From NCBI RefSeq assembly GCF_018326285.1, contig NZ_AP023362.1, forward strand, positions 5,208,001-5,272,000: a stretch of DNA of 64,000 nt. The letters run 5' to 3'. Below, one piece after another: positions 53,471 to 63,026 of the stretch (within the stretch, counting starts at the first letter, position 1; each line of letters begins with the position of its first letter). The DNA comes from Mycolicibacterium sp. TY81. GTDB lineage: Bacteria > Actinomycetota > Actinomycetes > Mycobacteriales > Mycobacteriaceae. Under the pieces are notes generated by a model. The model was not told where the DNA came from. It did not search any database and saw only the letters and a program-made list of their open reading frames with translations. The position numbers were made by a program, and so were the translations under genes.

Positions 53471-53509
53471 GCAATGTGACTCCACGAGCGTTGTCATGGA
53501 GTCATTTGC
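53471..53509. terminator. Hairpin between ricR and the permease gene
   Basis: TGACTCCA (53477-53484) pairs with TGGAGTCA (53497-53504), and outer GCAA/TTGC (53471-53474, 53506-53509) extends it. It lies directly after the ricR stop and 43 bases from the convergent permease stop, so it may end both transcripts. Confidence 0.6.
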
Positions 53510-53551
53510 GATGGCGCCGCTGTCAGGGGCACATTGTGATCGCGCCGTCTC

Positions 53552-55144
53552 CTAGTGCCCGGCGACGACGTCCGACTCGTCGACCGTGACCGGTTGATCG
53601 GCGCCGGGTAACCGCGAGTACGCGGCGCACACCAGGCCGAAGAACAGATAGCCCAGGGCGACCTGTGGATTGGCCGCCCACGCCACCTCGGGTGCGTGGA
53701 TCAGACCGATGAAGGACAACGCCGCACCGACGACCGACGCAATGGCCGCGTAGAGGAACTTCTTCTCCAGGATGAAGGTCACCATGGTGCCCAGGATCAG
53801 GCCGACCAGCACCGCGCCCTCGCCGAGCGTCTGGAGCCCCTGGTAGACCACGCCCGCGCCGTTGAGTTTGTCCAGACCCACCGCCGCGGCCGACGTGCCG
53901 GCGGCGTTGAGCGCGTTGTCGACGAGGCCGCCGGCCCATTGCGCGAGGTTGGGCAGCAGCGCCGCGACGACAGCGACGGCATGCAGGCGCGGCACGGCCT
54001 GGAAGGCCTGCGCGCCGATCAGCAGACCGATGTAGAGCAGGATCGGCACGATCGCGGGCACCGGCAACAGCGCGTCGAGCACGCCGAACAGGCCCAGGAA
54101 GCAGAAGGCCCCGATCAGCACGCCACTGGCCAGCGAATACCCGGCCCGGCCGCCGGCGTCCTTCCAGCCGGGGTGGCCGATGTAGACGGCAGGCGGGAAC
54201 GGCGAGCCGAAGGCCGAGCCGATCACCGCGCCCGCGCCGTCGGCCAGCAGCACGCTGCGCAGGTTGTAGTTGTCGCCGGCGGCGGACGCGCTCTCGACGT
54301 TGCTCATCGCCTCGGTGAAGTTGTAGACGCCGAGCGGTATGGCGGTCCCCAGCAGCGGGGCCAGATGCGACAGGCCCGAGAGCAGCATGCCGATCCGCAG
54401 GTCGGGGAGCCCGATCGCGACGTCGGACACCGCCTTGGCGACATCGGGCGCCGACATGAACCCGCCGATCCAGCCGATGGCGGTACCGACGAGCAGTGCC
54501 GCAAGTCCGGTCGGGATGCCGAACGGCAGCTTCACGTCGGTGAAGAACCCGATCAGGATGATCGCCAGCACCGGCAGTCCGATCCAGGCCGCCTCCCACA
54601 TCTGGGCCGCCGGCCGCATCGAGATGAACGTGATGGAGATGCCGGCCAGCGTCCCGAGCATGGCCGCCCGCGGTGTCAGTTTGCGGATGTAGGGGCCGAC
54701 GAACGCACCGATCATCACGATGATGCCGATCATGAAGGCCCACGCCAGCCCCGCCTGCCAGGCCCGCATCGCATCCTTGGTGTGCAGGTAGACCGGCAGC
54801 ATCACCACGAACACCACGATGAACATGTGCGGCACGCTCGGGCCGTACGGCAAAGCCGTGACGTCCGTGCGGTTTTCGCGCCGCGCGAGGCGGCGGGCCA
54901 GGAACGTGTAGTAGAGGTTGCCGAGGATCAGCGCCACCCCGAGCGCGGGCAGGATCGTGCCGAGTACGTCACCGGCGGGGACCTTGACGACGCCGATCAT
55001 GAGACCCGTCAGCGTCAGGACGTTGACCAGGATGTTGAACCCCAGCCCGAAGAACGCGTTGGTGTCGCCACGCGTCCACCACGGAATGGACAGGGCCGGC
55101 TTTGGGGTGCCGGCGGCCGGGGGATCGGAGACGTCGGTGGACAT
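53552..55144 (-). CDS. Multi-pass permease of the NCS2/xanthine-uracil type
   Basis: A 530-residue integral membrane protein with about 12-14 hydrophobic segments. Its arrangement (N-terminal TRGDTNAFFGLGFNILVNVLTLTGLMIGV, a central LPYGPSVPHMF segment, LGVYNFTEAMSNVESASAAGDNYNLRSVLLADG) resembles AzgA-like or sulfate/xanthine permease folds with the 7+7 inverted repeat. It probably imports a nucleobase-like or small amide compound. It is third in an operon after the allophanate-hydrolase-like and biuret-hydrolase-like genes (13-base gap), so its cargo is likely their substrate. Confidence 0.8.
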   Translation of the reverse strand: MSTDVSDPPAAGTPKPALSIPWWTRGDTNAFFGLGFNILVNVLTLTGLMIGVVKVPAGDVLGTILPALGVALILGNLYYTFLARRLARRENRTDVTALPYGPSVPHMFIVVFVVMLPVYLHTKDAMRAWQAGLAWAFMIGIIVMIGAFVGPYIRKLTPRAAMLGTLAGISITFISMRPAAQMWEAAWIGLPVLAIILIGFFTDVKLPFGIPTGLAALLVGTAIGWIGGFMSAPDVAKAVSDVAIGLPDLRIGMLLSGLSHLAPLLGTAIPLGVYNFTEAMSNVESASAAGDNYNLRSVLLADGAGAVIGSAFGSPFPPAVYIGHPGWKDAGGRAGYSLASGVLIGAFCFLGLFGVLDALLPVPAIVPILLYIGLLIGAQAFQAVPRLHAVAVVAALLPNLAQWAGGLVDNALNAAGTSAAAVGLDKLNGAGVVYQGLQTLGEGAVLVGLILGTMVTFILEKKFLYAAIASVVGAALSFIGLIHAPEVAWAANPQVALGYLFFGLVCAAYSRLPGADQPVTVDESDVVAGH

Positions 55145-55157
55145 GGGCAGGTCCTCT

Positions 55158-55856
55158 CTAGACCGCAGAAGGTGACGGGGCGCCGAGTTGTTGCAGCGCG
55201 GGAATGACCGCCGCGGTGTCCGCGACCCAGCCGAAAATGCCGCCCTGCGCGGCGATCATCTCCAGGCCCACCCGCTGGAACTCCGGGAAATATGAACCGA
55301 CGCAATCGGATACGACCAGGCACTCGTAGCCGCGGTCATTGGCTTCGCGGGTGGTGGTGTGCACGCACACCTCGGTGGTGACGCCGGTGACGAGCAGTTG
55401 CGTGATGCCCGCAGCGGTCAGCGCGTCCTGCAGCCCGGTGGCGTAGAACGCGCCCTTGCCCGGCTTGTCGATCACCAACTCGCCGTCGATCGGGGCCAGC
55501 TCGTCGACGATGTCGTGGCCGTACTCACCGCGGATCAGGATGCGGCCGTACTTGCCGGGATCCCCGATCCGTTTCGACGGCGCACCGCGATTGAGCTTGG
55601 CGGGCGGGCAGTCCGACAGGTCTGGTTCGTGGCCCTCGCGGGTGTGGATGACCATGACCCCGGCGGCACGGGCCGCGGCGAGCAACGCCGCCAGCGGTGG
55701 CACCACCTTGAGCAGCTGGTCGACGTCGTTGCCGAGGCTCTCGCCGAAGCCGCCGGGCAGCAGGAAATCGCGTTGCATGTCGATGACGATCAGCGCCGTC
55801 TGACCCGCGATGAGCGTGAACGGAGTCGGTGCGGCCGGTACCGCGACAGTCGTCAT
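55158..55856 (-). CDS. Isochorismatase-family amidohydrolase, biuret hydrolase-like
   Basis: A 232-residue cysteine hydrolase. The triad is Asp26 (VIDMQRDF), Lys131 ([10 protein letters not shown]) and Cys164 ([12 protein letters not shown]). The stretch [14 protein letters not shown], the [23 protein letters not shown] region and the [18 protein letters not shown] ending closely match biuret amidohydrolase (BiuH), which cuts biuret to allophanate and ammonia. Ureidoacrylate hydrolase and related enzymes are alternatives. Coupled by ATGA overlap to an allophanate-hydrolase-like amidase upstream and followed by a permease, which supports the biuret reading. Confidence 0.78.
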   Translation of the reverse strand: MTTVAVPAAPTPFTLIAGQTALIVIDMQRDFLLPGGFGESLGNDVDQLLKVVPPLAALLAAARAAGVMVIHTREGHEPDLSDCPPAKLNRGAPSKRIGDPGKYGRILIRGEYGHDIVDELAPIDGELVIDKPGKGAFYATGLQDALTAAGITQLLVTGVTTEVCVHTTTREANDRGYECLVVSDCVGSYFPEFQRVGLEMIAAQGGIFGWVADTAAVIPALQQLGAPSPSAV

Positions 55857-57262
55857 GCGAGCTCCGTGACGGGCGCCGCGGCGACCTCGGTTGTCGTGCG
55901 GGGCTCGTCGAGGATGCGCGCGGCCAGCGTCAGCGCGGTGTCGTCCGACAGGGCGTTGCCCAGCAGCATCGCGCTGTACGGACGGCCGTCACCGGTCACG
56001 CCGAGCGGGACCGCGACGCCCAGGAGATCGAGCAGATTGCCGAAGTGCGTGTAGTGGCCCAGCATCGTGTTGCAATCGATCGGGTTGGCCTGCACCTGCT
56101 CGACGGTGAAGGTGGTCCCGATGGTCGGCACCACCAGGATGTCCATGGACTGCCAGAGTCGTCCCACCTCGGCCTTGAGCTCTTGCAGCTTCTGCAGGGC
56201 GGCGAACGCGTCCACCGCGGTGTAGTTCAGGCCGCTGCGGAAGATGTCGCGCACCACGGGGTGGATCGAATCAGGTTGTCGGGCAAGGAAATCACCGAAC
56301 TCGACGAGCCGCTCGGCCACCCACGGGCCCTGATAGAGCAGGGCTCCCGCGGCGAGGAACGGCGCCAGTGACACCTCGACGATGACGGCCAGGCGCTCGA
56401 GGTGTTCGCGGAAACTCAGATGCGCTGCGCGCATGGCGTCGTCGCCGAAGAATTCCAGTTCGGCGATCGGCGGTAGGCCGACCCGGATCGGCCCGCCGCC
56501 GCGGCGCGGTCCCCGGTCGCGCGACCACGCGTCGGCGTCGTCGCGGCCGGCCATCACGTCGAACACCCGGTCCACGTCGTCGATGCAGCCCGCCATCACG
56601 CTGAGGCAGTCCAGCGACTTGCACGCCGGTACCAGTCCGACAGTGCTGATCAGTCCGCGGGACGGTTTGAAACCGACCACGCCGTTGAGGGCGGCGGGGA
56701 CCCGGCCGGACCCGGCTGTGTCGGTGGCCACCGCGAACGGCACCTGGCCCAGCGCGACCGCCAGCGCGGAGCCCGAACTGGACCCGCCCGAGATGAGACC
56801 ACCGCCGTAGACGCTGCGCGGCACCGTATAGGGCGTCCGGGTGCCGTTGAGACCCGTCGCGAACTGGTCGAGGTTGGTCTTGCCGACATAGAGCGCGCCC
56901 GCGTCGAGCAGGCGTTGCACGGCCGGTGCGGTTCGCTCGGCGACGTACGCGTAGTCGGGGCAGGACAGGGTCGTGGGCACGCCGGCGACGTCGATGCTGT
57001 CCTTCACACCGAACGGCACGCCGTACAGCGGCAGTGTGCGGGCGCCGGGCCGGTTCTCGATCTCCGCCGCGGCCGCCAACAGCTCCTCGCGCGGCACGAC
57101 GGACAGCCAGGTGCCGTCATCCCCGCGGGCGGCGATGGCGTCGGCCACGCGGGCCGCGGTCTTGACCGGAGAGCCGGTGCCGGCGGCGTGCGAATCGAGG
57201 ATTTCGGCCACCGACGGGCCGATGGTCGGACCAGCGGCGAACCCGTGCACATCAGAACCCAT
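55853..57262 (-). CDS. Allophanate hydrolase-like amidase (AtzF N-domain type)
   Basis: A 469-residue amidase-signature enzyme. The Ser-cisSer-Lys triad is present: Lys87 in GVKDSID, cis-serine in GGSSSGS (about 161-163), Ser185 in [21 protein letters not shown] is diagnostic of allophanate hydrolases (AtzF/DUR1 domain), which cleave allophanate, giving ammonia and CO2 after decarboxylation. AtzF proteins usually have about 600 residues with an extra C-terminal domain; here that domain is absent and not encoded nearby. First gene of the operon with the biuret-hydrolase-like enzyme and the permease. Confidence 0.8.
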   Translation of the reverse strand: MGSDVHGFAAGPTIGPSVAEILDSHAAGTGSPVKTAARVADAIAARGDDGTWLSVVPREELLAAAAEIENRPGARTLPLYGVPFGVKDSIDVAGVPTTLSCPDYAYVAERTAPAVQRLLDAGALYVGKTNLDQFATGLNGTRTPYTVPRSVYGGGLISGGSSSGSALAVALGQVPFAVATDTAGSGRVPAALNGVVGFKPSRGLISTVGLVPACKSLDCLSVMAGCIDDVDRVFDVMAGRDDADAWSRDRGPRRGGGPIRVGLPPIAELEFFGDDAMRAAHLSFREHLERLAVIVEVSLAPFLAAGALLYQGPWVAERLVEFGDFLARQPDSIHPVVRDIFRSGLNYTAVDAFAALQKLQELKAEVGRLWQSMDILVVPTIGTTFTVEQVQANPIDCNTMLGHYTHFGNLLDLLGVAVPLGVTGDGRPYSAMLLGNALSDDTALTLAARILDEPRTTTEVAAAPVTELA

Positions 57263-57344
57263 GCCTGACCATTGTCGGCAGCATGATGGCGCCGGCAGTA
57301 CGGGCGTGTGTCGATCGTGTTAGGGGTCGACGGCCGCGTTGCGG

Positions 57345-57644
57345 CTACGTGCCGAGTTCGTCCTCGATGCGCTGGACCTTCGCGGTCAGCTGGCCGGTGT
57401 AGCCGGGCCGGATGTCGGCCTTGAGGACCAGGCTGACCCGCGGGGACACCGCAGCCACGGCGTCCACGGCCCGCTTGACGACGGCCATCACCTCGTCCCA
57501 CTCACCTTCGATGTTCGTGAACATCGCGTTGGTCTCGTTGGGCAGGCCGGACTCGCGCACCACCCGCACGGCTGCGGCGACGGCCGCGGCGACGCCGCCG
57601 GACTCGTCACCACCCATCGGGCTGACGCTGAAGGCAACAATCAC
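57345..57644 (-). CDS. Thiamine-binding/MTH1187-type small protein
   Basis: A 99-residue protein of the MTH1187/YkoF-like ferredoxin fold (formerly DUF77): [29 protein letters not shown] at the start, [17 protein letters not shown] in the middle, [11 protein letters not shown] near the end. Relatives form tetramers and bind thiamine or its HMP precursor. GTG start at 57644. It is 82 bases downstream of the amidase start and convergent with nothing; probably its own unit. Confidence 0.82.
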   Translation of the reverse strand: MIVAFSVSPMGGDESGGVAAAVAAAVRVVRESGLPNETNAMFTNIEGEWDEVMAVVKRAVDAVAAVSPRVSLVLKADIRPGYTGQLTAKVQRIEDELGT

Positions 57645-57866
57645 ATGGTCGATTGTGCGCGGATTCCGCGGCTTCGACAGCCGTCCGCCGTGTTTCCCGG
57701 GTGTCGCGTGTGACCGGTGAGAGTAACGCTCGACATATCTGAGGCGATCAACTGTGCAGTTCAGCCGCCTTCGACGGGGCCGAAATCGCGGTACGACGGG
57801 CTTTCGCGGCAGGGGCCGGTCAGCGCGCTATGAGAGACTGGGGACGTTGTGAACTGGAGGTGGCGG

Positions 57867-58943
57867 ATGCCGCAGTGGAACAAGAGCAAGCTTCTGACCG
57901 CGGTCGTGGCGGCCGGACTGGTCGCCGGAATGACCGTCGCAACCCCGTCGGCACTGGCCGACCCGGATGCGCCGGACCCCGATGTGGCGGCGGCGCCCAT
58001 CGATCCGGGTCTTCCCACTGAGGCACCCTTGCCACCGCCGATCCCGCCGGCTGCTGAACCGGTGCCGGCGCCTGCGCCCGTCATCCCGGGCGCCCCGATC
58101 CCCGGCGAACCCCAGCCGATCCCGCCAGGTACTCCGGCAGGCCAGAACCCGACCCCGTTCGTCGGTCAGCCGCCGTTCAACCCGCCGACCTTCAACCCGG
58201 TGAATGGGTCCATGGTGGGTGTGGCCAAGCCGATCTACATCAACTTCCCGCGGCCCATCGCCAACAAGCAGATGGCGCAGGACGCCGTGCACATCTCGTC
58301 GAACCCGCCGGTGCCCGGCATGTTCTATTGGGTGACCGACACCCAGCTGCGCTGGCGGCCCATCGCCTTCTGGCCGGCCAACACCGTCGTCAACATCGAC
58401 GCCGCGGGCACCAAGTCCAGCTTCCGCACCGGTGACGCGCTGGTCGCCACCGCCGACAACGCGACGCACCAGATGACCATCAGCCGTAACGGCAAGGTCG
58501 AGAAGACGTTCCCGATGTCCATGGGCAAGACCGGCGACGAGACCAAGAACGGCACCTACTACGTGCTGGAGAAGTTCCCGGACATCGTGATGGACTCGTC
58601 GACCTACGGCGTCCCCGTCAACTCCCCCGAGGGCTACAAGCTGAAGGTGCAGTGGGCCGTCCGCATCGACAACAGCGGCGCGTTCGTGCACAGCGCCCCG
58701 TGGTCGGTGTCCGACCAGGGCAAGCGCAACGTCAGCCACGGCTGCATCAACCTGGCGCCCGACAACGCCAAGTGGTTCTACGACCAGTTCGGCAGCGGTG
58801 ACCCGATCGTCGTGAAGAACTCGGTCGGTCTCTACAACTACTCCGACGGCGCGGGCGACTGGCAGTGGGGCATGCAGACCCCGGCCGCGACGCCGACCAC
58901 GGGCAGCGGCTCGGGTTCGGGTTCGGGCGCCGGCACGCGCTGA
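57867..58943 (+). CDS. L,D-transpeptidase (LdtMt4/Rv0192 type)
   Basis: A 358-residue exported peptidoglycan cross-linking enzyme. Signal peptide 1-32 (cleavage after ALA), long proline/alanine-rich spacer (about 33-105), an Ig-like domain (about 110-185, [20 protein letters not shown]), then the YkuD catalytic domain (about 195-325). The catalytic cysteine is in [10 protein letters not shown] Gly/Ser tail ends the protein. It forms 3-3 cross-links and is carbapenem-sensitive as a class. ATG 57867 has GGAGG (57856-57860) six bases upstream; the earlier GTG 57849 has none. Confidence 0.9.
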   Translation: MPQWNKSKLLTAVVAAGLVAGMTVATPSALADPDAPDPDVAAAPIDPGLPTEAPLPPPIPPAAEPVPAPAPVIPGAPIPGEPQPIPPGTPAGQNPTPFVGQPPFNPPTFNPVNGSMVGVAKPIYINFPRPIANKQMAQDAVHISSNPPVPGMFYWVTDTQLRWRPIAFWPANTVVNIDAAGTKSSFRTGDALVATADNATHQMTISRNGKVEKTFPMSMGKTGDETKNGTYYVLEKFPDIVMDSSTYGVPVNSPEGYKLKVQWAVRIDNSGAFVHSAPWSVSDQGKRNVSHGCINLAPDNAKWFYDQFGSGDPIVVKNSVGLYNYSDGAGDWQWGMQTPAATPTTGSGSGSGSGAGTR

Positions 58944-58957
58944 TCCGTCGAACAACA

Positions 58958-58995
58958 CGAAAACCCCCTATTTCCAACGAAATAGGGGGTTTTCG
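58958..58995. terminator. Bidirectional intrinsic terminator between ldt and zmp1
   Basis: A perfect 16-bp stem (arms 58958-58973 and 58980-58995) with a CCAACG loop. Both strands contain A/T runs in the stem ends (AAAA...TTTT), so it can end the rightward transpeptidase and the leftward zmp1 transcripts. Confidence 0.88.
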
Positions 58996-59005
58996 CGTGG
59001 TATGG

Positions 59006-60979
59006 CTAATTCCAGATGCGCACGCGCTCGGCGGGGTCCAGGTACAGCTCGTCGGTCGTGGTGACGTCGAACGCCTCGTAGAACGAGTCGATGTTCCGGA
59101 TCACGCCGTTGCACCGGAACTCCGGCGGCGAATGCGGGTCGACGGCCAGGCGCCGAATGGCTTCCGCGTCACGGGATTTGGTGCGCCACACCTGCGCCCA
59201 GCCGAAGTAGACGCGCTGGACACCGGTCAGCCCGTCGATGACGGGCGCCTCCTTGCCGCCCAGTGACAGCTCGTAGGCCAGCAGCGCGATGGACAGCCCA
59301 CCCAGATCGCCGATGTTCTCGCCGACGGTGAAGGCACCGTTGACGTGGTGGCCCGCGTCCAGCGCCCGCGGCGTGAAGGCCTCGTACTGCTCGATGAGAG
59401 CCTTTGTCCGCAAACCGAATTCGGCGCGGTCGGAGTCGGTCCACCAGTCGACGAGGTTGCCGTCGCCGTCGTACTTGGCGCCCTGGTCGTCGAAGCCGTG
59501 CCCGATCTCGTGCCCGATCACCGCGCCGATACCGCCGTAGTTGGCGGCGTCGTCGGCCTCGGCGTCGAAGAACGGCGGCTGCAGAATGGCCGCGGGGAAG
59601 ACGATCTCGTTCATGCCCGGGTTGTAGTAGGCGTTCACCGTCTGCGGCGTCATGAACCACTCGTCGCGGTCCACTTCGCTGCCCAGCTTGGCCAGCTCGC
59701 GATCGTGCTCGACGGCCTGGCCCCGCAGGTAGTTGCCGTACAGGTCGCCGGCGTCGATCACCAGATTCGAGTAGTCCCGCCAGCGTGCCGGGTAGCCGAT
59801 CTTCGGGGTGAACTTGTCCAGCTTGGCCAGCGCGCGCTGCCGGGTCTCGGGCGTCATCCACTCGAGGTTGGTGATGCTGACGCGGTAGGCCTCGCGCAGA
59901 TTGGCCACCAGCTCATCCATCCGCGCCTTGTGGGACGGCGGGAAGTGCCGGTCCACGTAGAGCTTGCCGACGGCGTCACCCATCAGGCTCTCGACCAGGC
60001 CGACGCCGCGCTTCCAGCGGTCCCGGATCGCCTCGGTGCCCGACAGGGTGCGGCCGTAGAAGTCGAAGTTCTCCGCCACCAGGTCGTCGGTCAGGATCGG
60101 GGCGCGGCCGCTGATCACGCGCCAGCTCAACCACGCCTTCCAGTCCTCGAGCGGCTCGGACGCCCACAGCGCCGCGAAGGCGACGAGGAAATCGGGTTGC
60201 CGCACCACGACTTCGGTGACCACATCGGCCGACGCGCCGACCGCCGCCAGCCAGCCGTCCCAGTCGAAACCGGGCGCTTCGTCGGCCAGATCGGCGAACC
60301 GCCGCAGGTTGTAGCTCAGGTCCGCGTCGCGGCGCTTGACCACATCCCAGTGCGCCGCGGCCAGCTTGGTCTCCAGCGCGACGATGCGGGCCGCGGTCTC
60401 GGTCTGGTCGCCGCCGAAGACCAGGCTCAGCATGCGGGCGATGTGCTGCGGGTAGGCCGCCAGCACCGCCGCGTGTGCCGGCTCGCGGTAGTAGGACTCG
60501 TCGGGCAGGCCGAGCCCGGACTGCGTGAAGTGCAGCAGGTACCGCGTCGAATCCTTGGAGTCGGTGTCGACGTACGCGCCGGCGCCCCCGCCGACGCCGG
60601 TGCGCTGCAGCCCGCCGAGCACGGTGGCCAGCGCTTCTGGGGTAGCAGCGTCGGCGATGAGAGCCAGCTCGGCCCGCAGCGGCGCCAGGCCCACGGCGGC
60701 CACCCGCTCGGTGTCCATGAAGCTCGCGTAGAGGTCGCCGATGCGCTGTGCATCGGTGTTCGGCGCGCCGGATGCGTTGGTGATGATGTCGCGCACCTGC
60801 TCCTCGGCACGGTCGGCCAGCAGGCGGAAGGCGCCGTCGGTGGCGCGGTCGGCCGGGATGTCGTAGTCGGTGAGCCAGCGGCCGTTGACGTGACCGAACA
60901 GGTCGTCCTGCGGGCGGGCGTCGGGGTCGAGGTAGCTCAGGTCGATACCGGATCGGGGCGAGGTAGCTTCGAGAGTCAC
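59006..60979 (-). CDS. zmp1: Zinc metalloprotease Zmp1 (M13 peptidase)
   Basis: A 657-residue neprilysin-family endopeptidase. The zinc motif is VIGHEIGHGFDDQG (HExxH), the third ligand glutamate is in GENIGDLGGLSIA, and the substrate-binding NAYYNP motif precedes them. There is no signal peptide, as in M. tuberculosis Zmp1 (Rv0198c), which is nevertheless found outside the cell and interferes with inflammasome activation. GTG 60979 start; almost the same length as the M. tuberculosis protein. It is divergent from omamA, 59 bases apart. Confidence 0.94.
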   Translation of the reverse strand: MTLEATSPRSGIDLSYLDPDARPQDDLFGHVNGRWLTDYDIPADRATDGAFRLLADRAEEQVRDIITNASGAPNTDAQRIGDLYASFMDTERVAAVGLAPLRAELALIADAATPEALATVLGGLQRTGVGGGAGAYVDTDSKDSTRYLLHFTQSGLGLPDESYYREPAHAAVLAAYPQHIARMLSLVFGGDQTETAARIVALETKLAAAHWDVVKRRDADLSYNLRRFADLADEAPGFDWDGWLAAVGASADVVTEVVVRQPDFLVAFAALWASEPLEDWKAWLSWRVISGRAPILTDDLVAENFDFYGRTLSGTEAIRDRWKRGVGLVESLMGDAVGKLYVDRHFPPSHKARMDELVANLREAYRVSITNLEWMTPETRQRALAKLDKFTPKIGYPARWRDYSNLVIDAGDLYGNYLRGQAVEHDRELAKLGSEVDRDEWFMTPQTVNAYYNPGMNEIVFPAAILQPPFFDAEADDAANYGGIGAVIGHEIGHGFDDQGAKYDGDGNLVDWWTDSDRAEFGLRTKALIEQYEAFTPRALDAGHHVNGAFTVGENIGDLGGLSIALLAYELSLGGKEAPVIDGLTGVQRVYFGWAQVWRTKSRDAEAIRRLAVDPHSPPEFRCNGVIRNIDSFYEAFDVTTTDELYLDPAERVRIWN

Positions 60980-61038
60980 CTCGCCATCCTGCCATCGCCG
61001 CTGCAGTGCCGGTGGGCGCTGCGGGTAGCCTCACGCCC

Positions 61039-61719
61039 ATGCCCGACGAGCGCAGCGGAGACTCCGCCGAAAAAGACGCTGCGAAAGACACAGCGAAAGA
61101 CACCGGATCAGCCGGCGCGGCCACCGCCGCCAAGCCCGCCGCCAAGGCTGCCGCGCCGAGCGATCAGGCTGAGGGAATCTTCAGCCGCTACGGCATCGTC
61201 TCCGCGGTGCTGGGTGTCGTCGCGGCCGTCGCCGTCGTCGTCGCGACGTGGGTCTACCTGGGGCACCGGGCCGACGACAAGGAACGCGTGCACGAGGCGC
61301 AGGCCATGAAGGCCGCCGCCGAGTGGGCCGGCCTGCTGATCAACATGACCAAGGACAACGTCGCCGTCAACGTGCCGAAGCTGCACGAGGGCACCGTCGG
61401 CCAGCTCAACGCCGATTTCGATGCCACCGTCGCGCCGTTCACCCAGCTGGTGCAGAAGCTGCAGAGCCAGACCACGGGGCAGATCGAGTCCGTCGCGCTG
61501 GAGACGCTGCACCACGCACCGCCGGGCGAGCAGGGCAAACCGGCCGTCCAGCCCGAGCTGGCGGCCATCTCCTCGGATACGACGACGGTGCTCGTGATCG
61601 CGACGTCCGTGAGCCAGAACGCCGGCGCCAAGCCGCAGACCGTGCGCTGGCGGTTGCGCCTCGGAGTGTCCGACATCGGCGGCAAGTTGCTGATCTCGCG
61701 ATTGGAGACGCTGCGATGA
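61039..61719 (+). CDS. omamA: Orphan Mce-associated membrane protein OmamA (Rv0199)
   Basis: A 226-residue protein with a charged, alanine/lysine-rich cytoplasmic N-terminus (1-50), one transmembrane helix (about 57-82) and an exported Mce-associated domain ending RLRLGVSDIGGKLLISRLETL. OmamA is required for stability of the Mce1 and Mce4 transporters, and so links this locus to the mce1 operon 40 kb away. ATG 61039 is used; the frame opens at 61006 with a short unconserved extension. Overlaps the next gene by ATGA. Confidence 0.88.
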   Translation: MPDERSGDSAEKDAAKDTAKDTGSAGAATAAKPAAKAAAPSDQAEGIFSRYGIVSAVLGVVAAVAVVVATWVYLGHRADDKERVHEAQAMKAAAEWAGLLINMTKDNVAVNVPKLHEGTVGQLNADFDATVAPFTQLVQKLQSQTTGQIESVALETLHHAPPGEQGKPAVQPELAAISSDTTTVLVIATSVSQNAGAKPQTVRWRLRLGVSDIGGKLLISRLETLR

Positions 61720-62405
61720 GGAACGCGTGGCGGGTACTGGTCTTCGACATCCTGGCGCCGCTCGCGGTGCTGGCGAGCCTCGTCTACATCGGGCTGGCCC
61801 TGGAGCGGCCGCTGTGGTGGGTCGTGGTGGGCACCATCATCGGGCTGCTGGTGCTGCAGGCGTCGATCGTCAACTTCGTGCTGTTCCGCCGTGACGGCGT
61901 CACCATGGGCACCGATGACGACGCGCCCAGGTTGCGGCTCGCGGTCGTCGGGCTGACGACGGTCGCCGTGGTCGCGGCCGCCATCGTCGGCTACACCAAG
62001 TGGACGGTGCCGGATCGCACCACGAGCGCCGACATGTCCATGGTGGTCGGCATCGCCAGCAGCGTCGCGGAGGCGTCGGCGACCTTCACGCCCGGCGCGC
62101 CGAACGTGTCGATCGACCGCGCCACGGCGTTGATGGCGCCGCAGCGCGCGGAGGCCTACCGCAACGAGTTCAACGCGGTCGCCAAGGATCTGACCAGCCG
62201 TGGGGTGGCCGGGCAGGCCAGCACCATCTCGGCCGGTATCGAGACCATCGGCCCCAATTTCGCCAGTGTCGCCGTGGTCATGCGCGCCACGCAGAACACC
62301 CCGAACAAACCCGCGCGGGCGACGGTGTTGGGGCTGCGGGTCACGCTGACGAAGCAGGACGGACGCTGGCTGGTCATGGACGTCACCCCGATCGCGTCGC
62401 GGTAG
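61716..62405 (+). CDS. omamB: Orphan Mce-associated membrane protein (Rv0200, OmamB)
   Basis: A 229-residue protein, the same length as Rv0200, with three transmembrane helices (about 10-28, 34-55 and 75-95) before an exported Mce-associated domain ending RWLVMDVTPIASR. Translationally coupled to omamA. Likely a partner in the assembly of Mce complexes (family inference). A strong hairpin follows the gene. Confidence 0.86.
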   Translation: MRNAWRVLVFDILAPLAVLASLVYIGLALERPLWWVVVGTIIGLLVLQASIVNFVLFRRDGVTMGTDDDAPRLRLAVVGLTTVAVVAAAIVGYTKWTVPDRTTSADMSMVVGIASSVAEASATFTPGAPNVSIDRATALMAPQRAEAYRNEFNAVAKDLTSRGVAGQASTISAGIETIGPNFASVAVVMRATQNTPNKPARATVLGLRVTLTKQDGRWLVMDVTPIASR

Positions 62406-62422
62406 GGGTGGTAGGGCCGCTC

Positions 62423-62477
62423 GAGAGGGACCAAATGGTCGTCTCGGCGCGCGAGAAGCGACCATTTGGTCCTTCTC
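62423..62477. terminator. Long hairpin between omamB and the XRE-type gene
   Basis: GGACCAAATGGTCG (62428-62441) pairs perfectly with CGACCATTTGGTCC (62459-62472). Outer bases 62423-62427 and 62473-62477 and an inner TCTC/GAGA extend it. It faces convergent genes and should stop transcription from both sides. Confidence 0.8.
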
Positions 62478-62486
62478 GGCGGGTGG

Positions 62487-63026
62487 CTACGAGCGGGCGG
62501 AACGCATCCGGGCGAACCGGTCGGAGAGCCGGCGCATGCGCACCAGCAGCGCGGCCGACGGGCTGGTGGTGCCGGCGGTGTAGGCCGAAAGTTCTTGTGC
62601 GCCAACGCCGATGCGGGACGCGAACTCGGTCTCGCTGAGACCGGAACGCTCCATCAGCAGCCGGATCTGGCGGGCCACCTCGGCGCATTCGTTGGCTTCG
62701 AGCTGCGTGCGGGCGCGGGCCAGCACCTCGGCCAGCGCCTTGGAGATGCCGTACGGGTTGCTCGTGGCCAGAATCTCTTCGACCTGACGGGCGGTGCGGC
62801 CGAAGGGGTCGCGCTTGATGGCGACGACGATGCGCTGCCACACCGCGAGGTCGTCGTTCTCCAGCGCGGCGCGGATGGCGGACGTCGACCAGAACTCGAC
62901 GGGCTTCTCGCCGGGGGCCTGTGCCGGGAACGCGACGGTGGGCGCCCCGTTGGTGCCGGCGGCGGTGGACTTACCGGGACCGTCGGCACCAGAAGGGGTG
63001 TCCCTCACTTCGGATGTCAACGTCAC
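62487..63026 (-). CDS. XRE-type helix-turn-helix protein (Rv0201c-like)
   Basis: A 179-residue protein. An unstructured Gly/Thr/Ala-rich N-terminus (about 1-45) is followed by a conserved helical segment (AVWQRIVVAIKRDPFGRTARQVEEIL) and a C-terminal Cro/XRE-like helix-turn-helix (about 120-170, LLMERSGLSETEFASRIGVGAQELSAYTAGTTSPSAALLVRM). It could regulate mmpL11, which it overlaps by four bases on the same strand. GTG 63026 has GGAGG upstream. Equivalent position to Rv0201c next to mmpL11. Confidence 0.8.
   Translation of the reverse strand: MTLTSEVRDTPSGADGPGKSTAAGTNGAPTVAFPAQAPGEKPVEFWSTSAIRAALENDDLAVWQRIVVAIKRDPFGRTARQVEEILATSNPYGISKALAEVLARARTQLEANECAEVARQIRLLMERSGLSETEFASRIGVGAQELSAYTAGTTSPSAALLVRMRRLSDRFARMRSARS

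Noticed and set aside
53696..55207. 503-codon open frame on the plus strand
   Set aside because: Antisense to the permease; highly charged Arg/Asp/Gln/His composition without motif.
59345..61309. 654-codon open frame on the plus strand
   Set aside because: Antisense to zmp1 and overlapping the start of omamA in another frame; no recognisable domain.
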